This document shows, one piece after another, positions 6,539 to 13,824 of a stretch of DNA of 13,824 nucleotides. The position numbers and the translations under genes are program-made. The notes below the pieces were generated by a model that saw only the letters and a list, made by a program, of their open reading frames with translations, did no database searches and was not told where the DNA came from. Source of the stretch: CAZWVA01 sp964636885 (lineage in GTDB: Bacteria > Desulfobacterota_D > UBA1144 > Nemesobacterales > CSP1-2); NCBI GenBank assembly GCA_964636885.1, contig CAZWVA010000068.1:1-13824 (forward strand), read 5' to 3'. Each line of letters opens with the position of its first letter. The stretch's first letter is position 1.

Positions 6539-7978
6539 ATGAAAAAGAGGATTCTAGTAGTCGATGACGAAGAAAGCATAAGGTGGGTTCTCGGAAAGAG
6601 CCTGGAAAAGACGGGCTACTCCGTTGAGTACGGCGGAAGCGGGTCAGAAGCCATAGAAAAGGCGACCTCCGATAGTTTCTCCCTCATCATACTCGACATA
6701 AAGATGCCGGATTTAAGCGGTCTCGATGTACTTCATGAGATAAGGCTAAGGGGTGTTGATATACCGGTCATTATAATCACGGCTCAAAACACGGTAAAGA
6801 ACGCTATTGATGCGATGAAAGAAGGGGCCTATGACTACGTGGCAAAACCCTTTGATCTAGACGAGGTAAAGATAACCGTCGAGAGGGCAATAGAGAGCTA
6901 TGAGAACTCGAAAAAGCTGGAACTGCTTCGTGCTACCCTTAAGGAATCCACGGAAACCCACCAGGGGATAGTAGGGAAATCCCCCGCTATGCTTAAGATC
7001 TATAAGACCATAGGGCGCATAGCGGAGAAGGACCTAACCGTCCTTATAACCGGAGAAAGTGGAACCGGAAAGGAGCTTGTGGCCCGCGCGATTCACTTTA
7101 ACAGTCGTAGAAGGGAGGAAAGGCTCGTAGCCGTAAACATCGCCGCCATCCCTAAACAGCTTCTCGAAAGCGAGCTTTTCGGCTACGAAAAGGGGGCCTT
7201 TACAGGTGCGGTGATAAAGAAACAGGGGAGATTCGAAGAGGCAAACGGTGGAACACTCCACTTGGACGAGATAGGGGATATGCCGATCGAACTCCAAACA
7301 AAGCTTCTCCGTATACTCGAAGAGAAGAGGTTCTACCGTCTCGGTGGCGAGAAACCGGTGGAGGTTGATGTAAGGGTAATCGCATCGACAAATAAGAACC
7401 TCGAAGAGGAGGTAGAGAAAGGGAGGTTCAGAAAAGACCTATACTACAGGCTTAATGCGATAACGATCGAAATCCCGCCTCTAAGAGAGAGGAAGGAAGA
7501 CATTCCACTTCTTGCAGAACACTTTCTAGAGAAATACGCAAGGGAACTCGGTTCAGGAGAAAAGACGATCTCAGAAGAGGCAAAGGAGATACTCCTAAGG
7601 TACAACTGGCCCGGAAACGTAAGGGAACTTGAAAACACGATAAAGCGCGTAATCGTCCTCTCATCCGATATGATGATAACCCCGGATACCCTCCTGGATG
7701 CAGCCCCATATCTAAGGGAAGAGAGAACGAAAAAGGGAGACGCGTTTGAAGAGTTAATGACGGCGAAGCTTCTCAACCTGATTAACTCCTTTGAGGAAGT
7801 CCCATCGGGTGGGATATACGATACGGTTATGAGGAAAGTCGAGAAGCCACTTATAGAAGCGACTCTAAAGGCCGCCAAAGGGAACAAGAAAAAGGCAGCG
7901 GCGATACTCGGAATAAATAGAAACACGCTCTCAAAAAAGATGGACGATCTCGGTATCGTTGGAGAGGACTCCGATTAG
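6539..7978 (+). CDS. ntrC: NtrC-family sigma54 response regulator
   Basis: This 479-residue protein has the complete NtrC architecture. The receiver (1-120) has D9, D10, phospho-acceptor D53, T81 and K103, and its SIRWVL start is typical of NtrC. The sigma54-interaction AAA+ domain (~140-385) carries Walker A GESGTGKE (172-179), the sigma54-contacting GAFTGA loop (219-224), Walker B LDEIGD (242-247) and the GRFRKDLYYRLN arginine-finger segment. A Fis-type helix-turn-helix occupies ~435-472. Phosphorylated NtrC oligomerises and opens sigma54 promoters, classically for nitrogen assimilation genes. It follows ntrB by 40 bp with AAGGG just before the ATG, so the two are likely co-transcribed. The word GGTLHLDEIG has H where F is usual. 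Arginine codons are 23 AGR to 7 CGN. No convincing sigma54 promoter was found in the window, so its targets are elsewhere. Confidence 0.88.
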   Translation: MKKRILVVDDEESIRWVLGKSLEKTGYSVEYGGSGSEAIEKATSDSFSLIILDIKMPDLSGLDVLHEIRLRGVDIPVIIITAQNTVKNAIDAMKEGAYDYVAKPFDLDEVKITVERAIESYENSKKLELLRATLKESTETHQGIVGKSPAMLKIYKTIGRIAEKDLTVLITGESGTGKELVARAIHFNSRRREERLVAVNIAAIPKQLLESELFGYEKGAFTGAVIKKQGRFEEANGGTLHLDEIGDMPIELQTKLLRILEEKRFYRLGGEKPVEVDVRVIASTNKNLEEEVEKGRFRKDLYYRLNAITIEIPPLRERKEDIPLLAEHFLEKYARELGSGEKTISEEAKEILLRYNWPGNVRELENTIKRVIVLSSDMMITPDTLLDAAPYLREERTKKGDAFEELMTAKLLNLINSFEEVPSGGIYDTVMRKVEKPLIEATLKAAKGNKKKAAAILGINRNTLSKKMDDLGIVGEDSD

Positions 7979-8005
7979 AATCGGAACGACGGCCCTATTG
8001 GAATC

Positions 8006-8680
8006 CTAACGCTTCGATTGATCCAATAAACCAAGATTCTCTAATCCCTCCTTAGCTGCCGCCTGTTCCGCTTCCTTCTTATTCCTTCCAAGTCCCCTCC
8101 CAAGAACCTTCCTCGCAACCTTGACCTCAACGTGAAAGCACTTATCGTGGGGAGGACCCTCTTCAAGAACCACCTTGTATTTGGGCATTATCTTATACTG
8201 CTTCTGAGCCAACTCCTGGAGCCTCGTCTTATAATCGATAAATATCTCTTTACGATCGAGACAGTCCTTTAAAAGCCGTGAGATCACCTGAAATACCCTT
8301 CTATACCCTCCATCCAGATAAACCGCTCCGATAAGGGCTTCGAACGCACCGGCCAGATTCGATTCCCTTTTTCTGCCCCCGGTAAGCTCCTCACCCTTGC
8401 CGAGAAGGATCTCCTTATCGATTCCCAGATCCACCGCAAACCTTGCAAAGTTGAACCTACTCACGATGGCACTCCTCATTTTGGAAAGCTTTCCCTCCGA
8501 TGCCTCAGGGAAGCGGTCATAAAGAAAACGCGCAACGACGCACCCAAGAACCGCATCTCCGAGGAACTCAAGCCGCTCGTTACTAATCACCGAGCTTTCG
8601 TTGGCATATGAACTATGCGTAAGAGAGGTTTTAAGTAGATTCCGATCCTTAAACCTGTAACCGAGCTTCTTTTCTATCAT
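8006..8680 (-). CDS. rnc: Ribonuclease III
   Basis: This 224-residue protein has the RNase III endonuclease domain (~1-145) and a C-terminal double-stranded RNA-binding domain (~150-220, ending in GRNKKEAEQAAAKEGLENL). The signature NERLEFLGDAVLG is intact, giving metal ligands E38 and D42. The second catalytic patch reads LAGAFEALIGAVYLDGG: E114 is present, but the position usually filled by aspartate (LADxxEA, D114 in E. coli) is G111. The enzyme cleaves structured RNA in rRNA maturation and antisense regulation. Length is normal. The start at 8680 fits the family N-terminus. It converges with ntrC (27-bp gap) and lies 117 bp behind the MshEN-receiver gene in the same direction. A hairpin lies in its upstream region at 8725-8743. 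Confidence 0.93.
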   Translation of the reverse strand: MIEKKLGYRFKDRNLLKTSLTHSSYANESSVISNERLEFLGDAVLGCVVARFLYDRFPEASEGKLSKMRSAIVSRFNFARFAVDLGIDKEILLGKGEELTGGRKRESNLAGAFEALIGAVYLDGGYRRVFQVISRLLKDCLDRKEIFIDYKTRLQELAQKQYKIMPKYKVVLEEGPPHDKCFHVEVKVARKVLGRGLGRNKKEAEQAAAKEGLENLGLLDQSKR

Positions 8681-8724
8681 GGCTGTAAAAAACTATCATA
8701 AGGCATATGAAAATCAATAAGAAT

Positions 8725-8743
8725 TCCCTATTGCGCATAGGGA
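8725..8743 (-). terminator. Hairpin between the MshEN-receiver gene and rnc
   Basis: TCCCTAT and ATAGGGA pair as a perfect 7-bp stem around a 5-nt loop. In the leftward direction the stem is followed by a T-rich but interrupted run (ATTCTTATTGATTTTC). It could be a weak terminator for the upstream gene or a leader structure in the rnc messenger, starting about 45 nt before the rnc start. It is too short to be a classical RNase III site of about 20 bp. Confidence 0.3.
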
Positions 8744-8797
8744 TCACCACGGTTGTTAAGGTTTGATTTAAGGTATGAGGGATCTATGGTGTTGGGA

Positions 8798-10330
8798 TTA
8801 CCGATCGGTGATACTCCGACCGTACCTTTCAACCATCTGAATCAATGTGCTTGGCTCAAAAGGCTTCTCTATATAATCCGCCGCCCCGGCCATATGCCCA
8901 CGAACCCTATCAAAGAGCCCCTCTTTCCCCAATAACATGACGACGGGGATGTCCTTGGTAAGGCTGTTGTCCTTTATAAACCTGCAAAGCCTGTAGCCGT
9001 CCATGTGGGGAAGACCGGTATCGAGAAGTATCAAATCGGGTATCCCCTCGTTTAGTTTGCCCAGTGCCTGAATCGCATCGGCGGCCGAAAAGACCCTGTA
9101 TCCCCTTCTCTCCAGGGTTATAGACACGATTTTTCGAACCGTCGGGCTGTCATCTACGACTAGAACGGTTCCCTTGAAATCCCCCTCTTTTTCGGGTTTG
9201 GAGAGGGTTGAGGTCGGGGTTTCTTCGCCGAGTATAAGAGACCTTTCTTCTTCCCCTTGCCACATCGGCTCATGGGAAGAAATGGGAGAGGACGACCCGG
9301 CTTCGTAAACCTCGAAGACGGGGTCGCTCGGTTTGAGAATCCCCTTCTCCGGGACATCAAAATCCGATTCGCTTTTCTCTATGGCCTTATCTTCCCGATA
9401 TAATGGCGGTGCATCCTCTGTTTTTTTGGGCTCTAGATCCGGGCTCATCCCCTCTTGCTTATCCAGAGGTTCGTATTCTTGGGGGAGTATATCACCTGGG
9501 CTGAGGGGCTCCTCCTTTACCGAAACCAGAGAAGGACCTACCTCTTCTTTTGACCCTGCGGACTCAGGCCCCTCGGATGAGAGAGGTATGCCAAAGAGCC
9601 TAAAAACCTCTTCTACAGGTTCGGTCTCTCTGGGATCGCCTTCCTCTAGATGAGGGACCGTTTCTTCTTGACTCCGTTTAGATTCGTAAACCTGAGAGAA
9701 GGTACCTACTGTATCTATATCTCCTTTTAAAGATCGTGGACTCTCCTCTTCCCCTTGTGGAACGGAGTCTATCTCCCCCTGTAATCCGACTTCATCTGAC
9801 TCTCTAACGGTCTTCTTGAAGTCCTCCAATTCCCTTATCATCTCCTCTACGGATCCCTCAACCCTCTCGATCCTTCCTCTTCCTTTCTCTTCACCTGTAC
9901 CGTAGTACCTCTCTATGGCGTTCCTTATCGCCCTCTCCGGCACCACAACCGGCTTTATGTTGTATCCAGTTGCAAACCTGAGATCGTCTATCGCTATTAT
10001 GTCAGAGGGATCCGACATCGCCACGACCAGTGTCGTTCCCGATATCCTTATCGGAATCACACCGTGCTCCAATACCGTCTTCCTGGGAACCGACTTTAAA
10101 ACCACCGTATCTATATCGAATTCATCCAGGTTGACCGATGGAACCCCGTACTCCCTGCTTAGAAAATCCACAAGCCGACCCTCGTTTATATATCCCAAAT
10201 CAATCAGGGCTTCGCCCAAACCCTTTCCGGTTCGCCTCTGCTCCTCGATAGCCACCTTTATCTGATCGAGACTGATTATGTTCTCCTTAACTAGGACCTT
10301 AACAAGGTGTATATTCATCCCATTAGTCAT
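8798..10330 (-). CDS. MshEN-domain protein fused to a PilG-like receiver
   Basis: This 510-residue protein has three parts. Residues ~1-145 match the MshEN/GspE N-terminal domain of type II secretion and type IV pilus ATPases, including GKGLGEALIDLGYI and the LVVAMSDPSDIIAIDDLRFATGY block; in some members this domain binds cyclic di-GMP. Residues ~146-385 are an acidic, low-complexity linker rich in E, S and P. Residues ~387-505 are a receiver with D393, D394, phospho-acceptor D437 and K489; GLFDRVRGHMAGAADYIEKPF closely resembles PilG-type twitching-motility receivers. The conserved Ser/Thr after the fourth strand (MLSGK in PilG) is Leu here (L467). There is no ATPase module. It probably links second-messenger or phosphorylation signals to a pilus or secretion machine; that role is inferred. 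ATG 10318 is an alternative start; neither start has a good ribosome site. It may share a transcript with rnc. Confidence 0.85.
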   Translation of the reverse strand: MTNGMNIHLVKVLVKENIISLDQIKVAIEEQRRTGKGLGEALIDLGYINEGRLVDFLSREYGVPSVNLDEFDIDTVVLKSVPRKTVLEHGVIPIRISGTTLVVAMSDPSDIIAIDDLRFATGYNIKPVVVPERAIRNAIERYYGTGEEKGRGRIERVEGSVEEMIRELEDFKKTVRESDEVGLQGEIDSVPQGEEESPRSLKGDIDTVGTFSQVYESKRSQEETVPHLEEGDPRETEPVEEVFRLFGIPLSSEGPESAGSKEEVGPSLVSVKEEPLSPGDILPQEYEPLDKQEGMSPDLEPKKTEDAPPLYREDKAIEKSESDFDVPEKGILKPSDPVFEVYEAGSSSPISSHEPMWQGEEERSLILGEETPTSTLSKPEKEGDFKGTVLVVDDSPTVRKIVSITLERRGYRVFSAADAIQALGKLNEGIPDLILLDTGLPHMDGYRLCRFIKDNSLTKDIPVVMLLGKEGLFDRVRGHMAGAADYIEKPFEPSTLIQMVERYGRSITDR

Positions 10331-10656
10331 ATGGCAAAAGGCGTGCCACCGGTGATTTTATCGAATTACCCATATTAACCCTTTGCAATTATTATAGAAT
10401 TATGCTCCTGTGGGATAGGGTAGGATTGTCGATTGACTCTAAAAAAGACAAAAAACGTCATAAAAGCGGTTTCGTGGCTTTCACTTTTTTGAACTCGGCC
10501 TCGACAGTTCCCCTGGATCTTGAACGGACCCTCCCTAAAATCGTCGTAATCCATAGGGCTTACACCTTTTATAGGCATCCCTAATATTAATGCGGTATTG
10601 CATTCCTCATCCCGTTTTGTTTATAATGAGATTTAATTTTTCTTGAGAGGTGAGAA
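10331..10656. other. 326-bp divergent intergenic region
   Basis: The region separates the leftward MshEN-receiver gene from the rightward oxidoreductase gene. It holds a well-formed rightward promoter (10598-10627). An 8-bp palindrome CACCGGTG (10347-10354) lies 17 bp ahead of the leftward start. A small leftward open frame of 59 codons (10554-10375) has an AAAGGTG ribosome-site-like sequence 8 nt before its ATG, but the predicted peptide resembles nothing I know and I do not call it as a gene. Confidence 0.5.
10598..10627 (+). promoter_or_regulatory. Sigma70-like promoter of the LLM oxidoreductase gene
   Basis: TTGCAT (10598-10603) and a perfect TATAAT (10622-10627) are separated by 18 bp. 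Transcription would start near 10634, leaving a short leader of about 23 nt that contains the strong ribosome site. Confidence 0.6.
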
Positions 10657-11715
10657 ATGGGAAAAGACATAAGATTCGGGCTCTCGGCTCCTATGCCCGG
10701 AGCGGATTTAGACGGGCTTTTAAAATTCTCTGTAAAAGCCGATAAGCTCGGTTTTGACAGCGTCTGGTATCCAGACCACGTCGTGTTCGTATCGCCAACC
10801 GAGGCACACGAGGCATGGACGATCGCAACCGCGGCCGCTTTAAAGACAAAGAATATAAGACTTGGAACCGTTTCAGACCCTCATAGAATGCATCCCGCGG
10901 TCTTCGCACAGAGGCTTGCAACCATAGACCATCTTTCAAAGGGAAGGGTCTGCCTTACCCTGGGGGTCGGAGAATCGATGAACCTCGATGCCTATGGAAT
11001 CAAGTGGAATAGACCCCTTGCCAGACTGAGGGAGGCAATGAAGGTCATGCAGAGGCTATGGGAGAGCGAAGGCCCTATAGACTTTCATGCGGAGTTTTAT
11101 AACCTTTCCAACGCCTTTCTTCAGGTAAGGCCATATAAGAGAAAGAGGATCCCCATTTATATCGCAACCCATACACCAAAGGGTCTTCGCCTTGCGGGAG
11201 AGATGGGGGACGGATGGCTTCCAATCGATCTAACCCCCAATCTGTATGCCGAATACCTGGAGACGATAAAAGAGGGGGCCCGGCTTGCCGGACGCACCCT
11301 GAATGACGACTTCGATACCGCCCTATGGGTGTTTACATCCGTTGGAAGGGATGTGGATGAAGCCTATAAGACGCTAGAGCCATTTAAGTACGTTCTGATA
11401 ATGCAGGATCAACTTAAAAAGGCGGGGTACGATATTGAGATACCGGAGGAATACAAGGGGCTTAACTACTTTAACGTCGTCCCTCAGGATGAGGCTAGAA
11501 GGCAGAAGTTCAGGGAAATAGGCAAGTTCTTCCCTAGGGAAGCGGTCTTGGACTTCACCATAACCGGGTCGAAGAAGGACTGTATAGAGAAGATAGAGAG
11601 GTTCATAGATAAGGGCGTAAGGCACTTTGTCCTCTTCTACCGCTTTAGCCCCGACCCCGATAAGGCCCTGAGAACGTATGCAAAGGAGATAATCCCTTAT
11701 TTCAAGGGGAAATGA
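10657..11715 (+). CDS. LLM-class (luciferase-like) flavin/F420-dependent oxidoreductase
   Basis: This 352-residue protein belongs to the bacterial luciferase-like TIM-barrel family, close in style to Mer-type (methylenetetrahydromethanopterin reductase-like) and F420-dependent members. The N-terminal strand IRFGLSAPMPG, SVWYPDHV (residues 35-42), IRLGTVSDPHRMHPAVFAQ (67-85) and GRVCLTLGVGESMNLDAYG (96-114) are the usual landmarks lining the cofactor site. The family uses FMN or F420 to oxidise or reduce diverse substrates; neither cofactor nor substrate can be fixed from sequence. The ATG at 10657 is preceded by GAGAGGTGAG with suitable spacing and by a good promoter, so it is probably a single-gene unit. 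Length is typical. Arginine codons are mostly AGA/AGG, like ntrB and ntrC. It has no obvious functional link to its neighbours. Confidence 0.85.
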   Translation: MGKDIRFGLSAPMPGADLDGLLKFSVKADKLGFDSVWYPDHVVFVSPTEAHEAWTIATAAALKTKNIRLGTVSDPHRMHPAVFAQRLATIDHLSKGRVCLTLGVGESMNLDAYGIKWNRPLARLREAMKVMQRLWESEGPIDFHAEFYNLSNAFLQVRPYKRKRIPIYIATHTPKGLRLAGEMGDGWLPIDLTPNLYAEYLETIKEGARLAGRTLNDDFDTALWVFTSVGRDVDEAYKTLEPFKYVLIMQDQLKKAGYDIEIPEEYKGLNYFNVVPQDEARRQKFREIGKFFPREAVLDFTITGSKKDCIEKIERFIDKGVRHFVLFYRFSPDPDKALRTYAKEIIPYFKGK

Positions 11716-11965
11716 TTCTTTTTGCGATTCAAATGCCTGTGTAGAGGAACGGTTCTGTGTATAGCCGTGACCTTCTGCATCGGCCATAGGCGGGGTTTAA
11801 GATGCGGCGATTGACGCTTAAGGCTGGATGGATCCTATCTGCCTACGTTCTCTTTAGAGGAGGTGACCCTCAAAAGGGGTTTCCAGTGTCCTAACAGAAT
11901 TCGAGGAATGAGGTTAGATACGCCTAATCAGAGGTCGGATTGGGAAGAATAAAGGGGAGGTAGAG

Positions 11966-12352
11966 ATGCACCTAAGAAGGATAACCAAAAAGAAGGTGAT
12001 TACGGTGACCCCAAATGACACCGTGGTAAAGGCGGCAAGGCTCATGGACAAGAAGAACGTAGGGAGCGTCGTCGTGGTTAGAAACAAGAAACCAGTAGGG
12101 ATCCTCACGGACAGGGACATAGCCATCAGGGTTGTGGCCAGGAAAGCGGATATAGAGAGAGTCCTTGTGAAGGACGTAATGACGAACAAAATAGTAACCG
12201 GAAAGGAGGGACAAAGGGCCGCAGAGCTTGCAAAGGTAATGCACGATCACGGAATCCGGCGGGTACCTATAGTCGACAAAAGAGGAGAACTCACAGGGAT
12301 AATTACGCTTGATGACCTCCTCCACCTAATAGGCATCAGGTTTAGGTATTAG
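11966..12352 (+). CDS. Small two-CBS-domain protein
   Basis: This 128-residue protein consists of two CBS domains, ~1-58 and ~65-126. Each ends with the typical strand-turn-helix words, GILTDRDIAIRVV (45-57) and GIITLDDLLHLIG (111-123), with VKDVMTNKIVTG opening the second. Paired CBS domains form a Bateman module that binds adenosyl nucleotides and regulates partner proteins; as a stand-alone protein its partner is unknown. The start is well supported by GGGGAGG (11954-11960) five nt before the ATG. The 250 bp upstream hold no other gene that I can support. Only a weak TTGACG (11811) box is seen there, without a convincing -10. It converges with the peptide-binding protein gene with a 16-bp gap. 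Confidence 0.88.
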   Translation: MHLRRITKKKVITVTPNDTVVKAARLMDKKNVGSVVVVRNKKPVGILTDRDIAIRVVARKADIERVLVKDVMTNKIVTGKEGQRAAELAKVMHDHGIRRVPIVDKRGELTGIITLDDLLHLIGIRFRY

Positions 12353-12368
12353 GCGATTACCTGAATGG

Positions 12369-13824
12369 TCAGTGGGTCTTATTAACGAAGTGCACCCTGG
12401 AGAATAGAATGAGTCCGAGCGGATCTGGGTCGAGGCCAACCACATACGGTTTTACCATATTCTGTTGAACCGAGATAAATAGGGGAACAATTGGAACATC
12501 AACCTCTGTGAGTATCCTCTGGGCCTCCCTATAGATGGCCGTCCTTTTTTCAGGGTCACCCTCCTCGGCGGCCTTCTCCACCAGGGCATCGTACTCCGGA
12601 TTACACCACCCCGTCCTATTATTCCCGCTTTTACACTCGAAGAGATTCATGAAGTTGTGAGGGTCTGGAAAATCCGCCCCCCAACTGGCACGGAATATGG
12701 GAGGCGGGTCTGTATCGAGGGTGCTCAGGAAGACCTTCCATTCCTGGTTGTCGAGTTCTACCTCCACGCCCAGGTATTCCTTCCACATGCTCTGAATCGC
12801 CTCTGCAACGATTCTATTACTCCCCACGTCGGGATAAAGAAAGGTCACCCTCGGAAAACCCTTCCCATTCCGGTATCCGGCTTCGGCAAGCCAGGCCTTC
12901 GCATGCTCCGGATTAAACTTGATTCCCACCTCAGGGTCGTATCCAAGCATGCCCTTGGGAATCCAAGAGGTCGAGGGAATCCCGGCTCCCTGAATGAGCT
13001 CTGCTAGACTCACACGGTCTATAGCCGCGGAGAAGGCGCGCCTCACAAGGGGATTATCAAATGGCGCCTTTTTCACGTTAAACCCTATGTAATTCCCCCT
13101 AAACTGGGGCTCGGATTTAAACTCGGGCGAGAGTCTAAGCCTCGGAACCTCAAGAGGGGGGATTCCCCTCCCATCTATAAAATCGAGCTCCCCGCTCTCG
13201 TAAAGGGCAAGGGCAGATGTCGGGTTTTCGTTCATTATCATATAGACCCTTTCTATCCTCGGTCTTTCCCCATAGTACCTTGGATTCCTGGAGAGGACGA
13301 TCCTCTCATGATGGCGCCAACTGGAGAGCATAAAGGGCCCTATGGTGGCTATGTTTTCAGGCTCCGTCCACTTCACCCCGTATTTTTCGACAACGTCCTT
13401 TCTCATCGGAAAGGTCGACATGAATGTCAGGAGGCTTAGGAAATAGGAGGCGGGTCTCTTGAGTTTAACCAAGAGCGTATCGTCGTCTAGAGCCTTTACA
13501 CCGACCCTATCGGGATTGGTCTCCCTCCCAGCGTTGTAGTCCTCCGCCCCCTCTATGTCATAGAGAAAGTAGGCGTAATCGGCCCCCGTACCCGGGTTGA
13601 GAAGCCTCTTCCATGAATACTCAAAGTCCCTGGCCTTAAGAGGCCTTCCATCCGTCCAGAATACGCCCTTTCTGAGATGGAAAGTGATCGTCTTTCCGTC
13701 TTCGCTTATCTCCCACCTCTCCGCAAGTGAGGGCTCTGGTTTATAGTCCTTCCCGAATCTAGTGAGCCCCTCCATTATGTTGTTTATCACGGTAAACGAG
13801 GTGCTATCCGTGGCTAGGGACCAG
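12369..13824 (-). CDS. Family-5 peptide/oligopeptide ABC transporter substrate-binding protein (partial)
   Basis: The reading frame stays open to the right edge, so the signal peptide and first residues are missing; about 485 residues are visible. The reading upstream of the GTG at 13790 (LATDSTSFTVINNIMEGLTR) is the normal start of the mature OppA/DppA fold, so that GTG is not the true start. Landmarks are LAERWEISEDGKTITFHLRK, GVFWTDGRPLKARDFEYSWK, IATIGPFMLSSW, NPLVRRAFSAAIDR and the closing DVPIVPLFISVQQNMVKPYV. Such proteins capture peptides or related solutes in the periplasm (or at the membrane as lipoproteins) and hand them to an ABC permease. Permease and ATPase genes are not in view, and would be expected leftward or beyond the edge. 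Only a CBS gene lies leftward, so this is probably the last gene of a unit or an orphan. The substrate is not predictable. Confidence 0.92.
   Translation of the reverse strand, partial: WSLATDSTSFTVINNIMEGLTRFGKDYKPEPSLAERWEISEDGKTITFHLRKGVFWTDGRPLKARDFEYSWKRLLNPGTGADYAYFLYDIEGAEDYNAGRETNPDRVGVKALDDDTLLVKLKRPASYFLSLLTFMSTFPMRKDVVEKYGVKWTEPENIATIGPFMLSSWRHHERIVLSRNPRYYGERPRIERVYMIMNENPTSALALYESGELDFIDGRGIPPLEVPRLRLSPEFKSEPQFRGNYIGFNVKKAPFDNPLVRRAFSAAIDRVSLAELIQGAGIPSTSWIPKGMLGYDPEVGIKFNPEHAKAWLAEAGYRNGKGFPRVTFLYPDVGSNRIVAEAIQSMWKEYLGVEVELDNQEWKVFLSTLDTDPPPIFRASWGADFPDPHNFMNLFECKSGNNRTGWCNPEYDALVEKAAEEGDPEKRTAIYREAQRILTEVDVPIVPLFISVQQNMVKPYVVGLDPDPLGLILFSRVHFVNKTH

Noticed and set aside
7444..7926. 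160-codon minus-strand open frame opposite ntrC
   Set aside because: It is a shadow of the conserved NtrC coding frame without recognisable motifs.
7971..7984. CCGATT/AATCGG inverted repeat over the ntrC stop codon
   Set aside because: The loop would be 2-4 nt and there is no T-run on either side, so a terminator is not supported.
10375..10554. 59-codon leftward open frame with an AAAGGTG ribosome-like site
   Set aside because: No recognisable domain or membrane segment, and it lies in a promoter-containing intergenic region; probably chance.
11694..11723. CCCTT/AAGGG stem at the end of the LLM gene followed by TTTTT
   Set aside because: The stem is only 5 bp and the T-run starts about 10 nt after it; too weak to call a terminator.
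11870..11950. Short GTG-started open frame just before the CBS gene, with GAGGAG immediately upstream
   Set aside because: The ribosome-like sequence abuts the start codon with no spacing and the peptide of about 29 residues has no features.

Overview
This window looks like a chromosome piece from a Gram-negative-type bacterium of moderate GC content. A classical NtrB/NtrC pair, RNase III, an OppA-type peptide-binding protein, a two-CBS-domain protein and a luciferase-like flavin oxidoreductase suggest a deltaproteobacterium-like or related environmental lineage. There is no rRNA or other marker in view, so I do not name a taxon.

The layout has two parts. Positions 1-4785 form a leftward block of five genes with short gaps or small overlaps. 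In transcription order they are a two-module AAA+ ATPase of the Afp15/Pvc15 type, an eCIS_core (DUF4157) protein with a cysteine-rich tail, a YkgJ-like cysteine-cluster protein, a DUF4255/Pvc16-type tube-cap protein, and a beta-sandwich protein cut by the left edge. This combination is the signature of an extracellular contractile injection system (eCIS). Sheath, tube, spike and baseplate genes are not in the window and would be expected to the left. A 606-bp gene-free stretch (4786-5391) separates this block from the rest. It holds a good leftward sigma70-like promoter lying inside an 11-bp inverted repeat.

Positions 5392-13824 look like ordinary chromosome. They contain rightward ntrB-ntrC, leftward rnc preceded by a gene that fuses an MshEN (type II/IV secretion ATPase N-terminal) domain to a PilG-like receiver, a rightward LLM-class oxidoreductase, a rightward CBS protein, and a leftward family-5 peptide-binding protein cut by the right edge.

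Arginine codon choice differs between the two parts. By hand count the eCIS_core gene uses 23 CGN against 8 AGA/AGG, whereas ntrC uses 7 against 23 and ntrB 4 against 14. This supports, but does not prove, that the eCIS block arrived from elsewhere. The most interesting part is the eCIS_core protein with ten cysteines in its last 75 residues, followed in overlapping arrangement by a second cysteine-cluster protein. Together they may form a cargo/effector module of this injection system.
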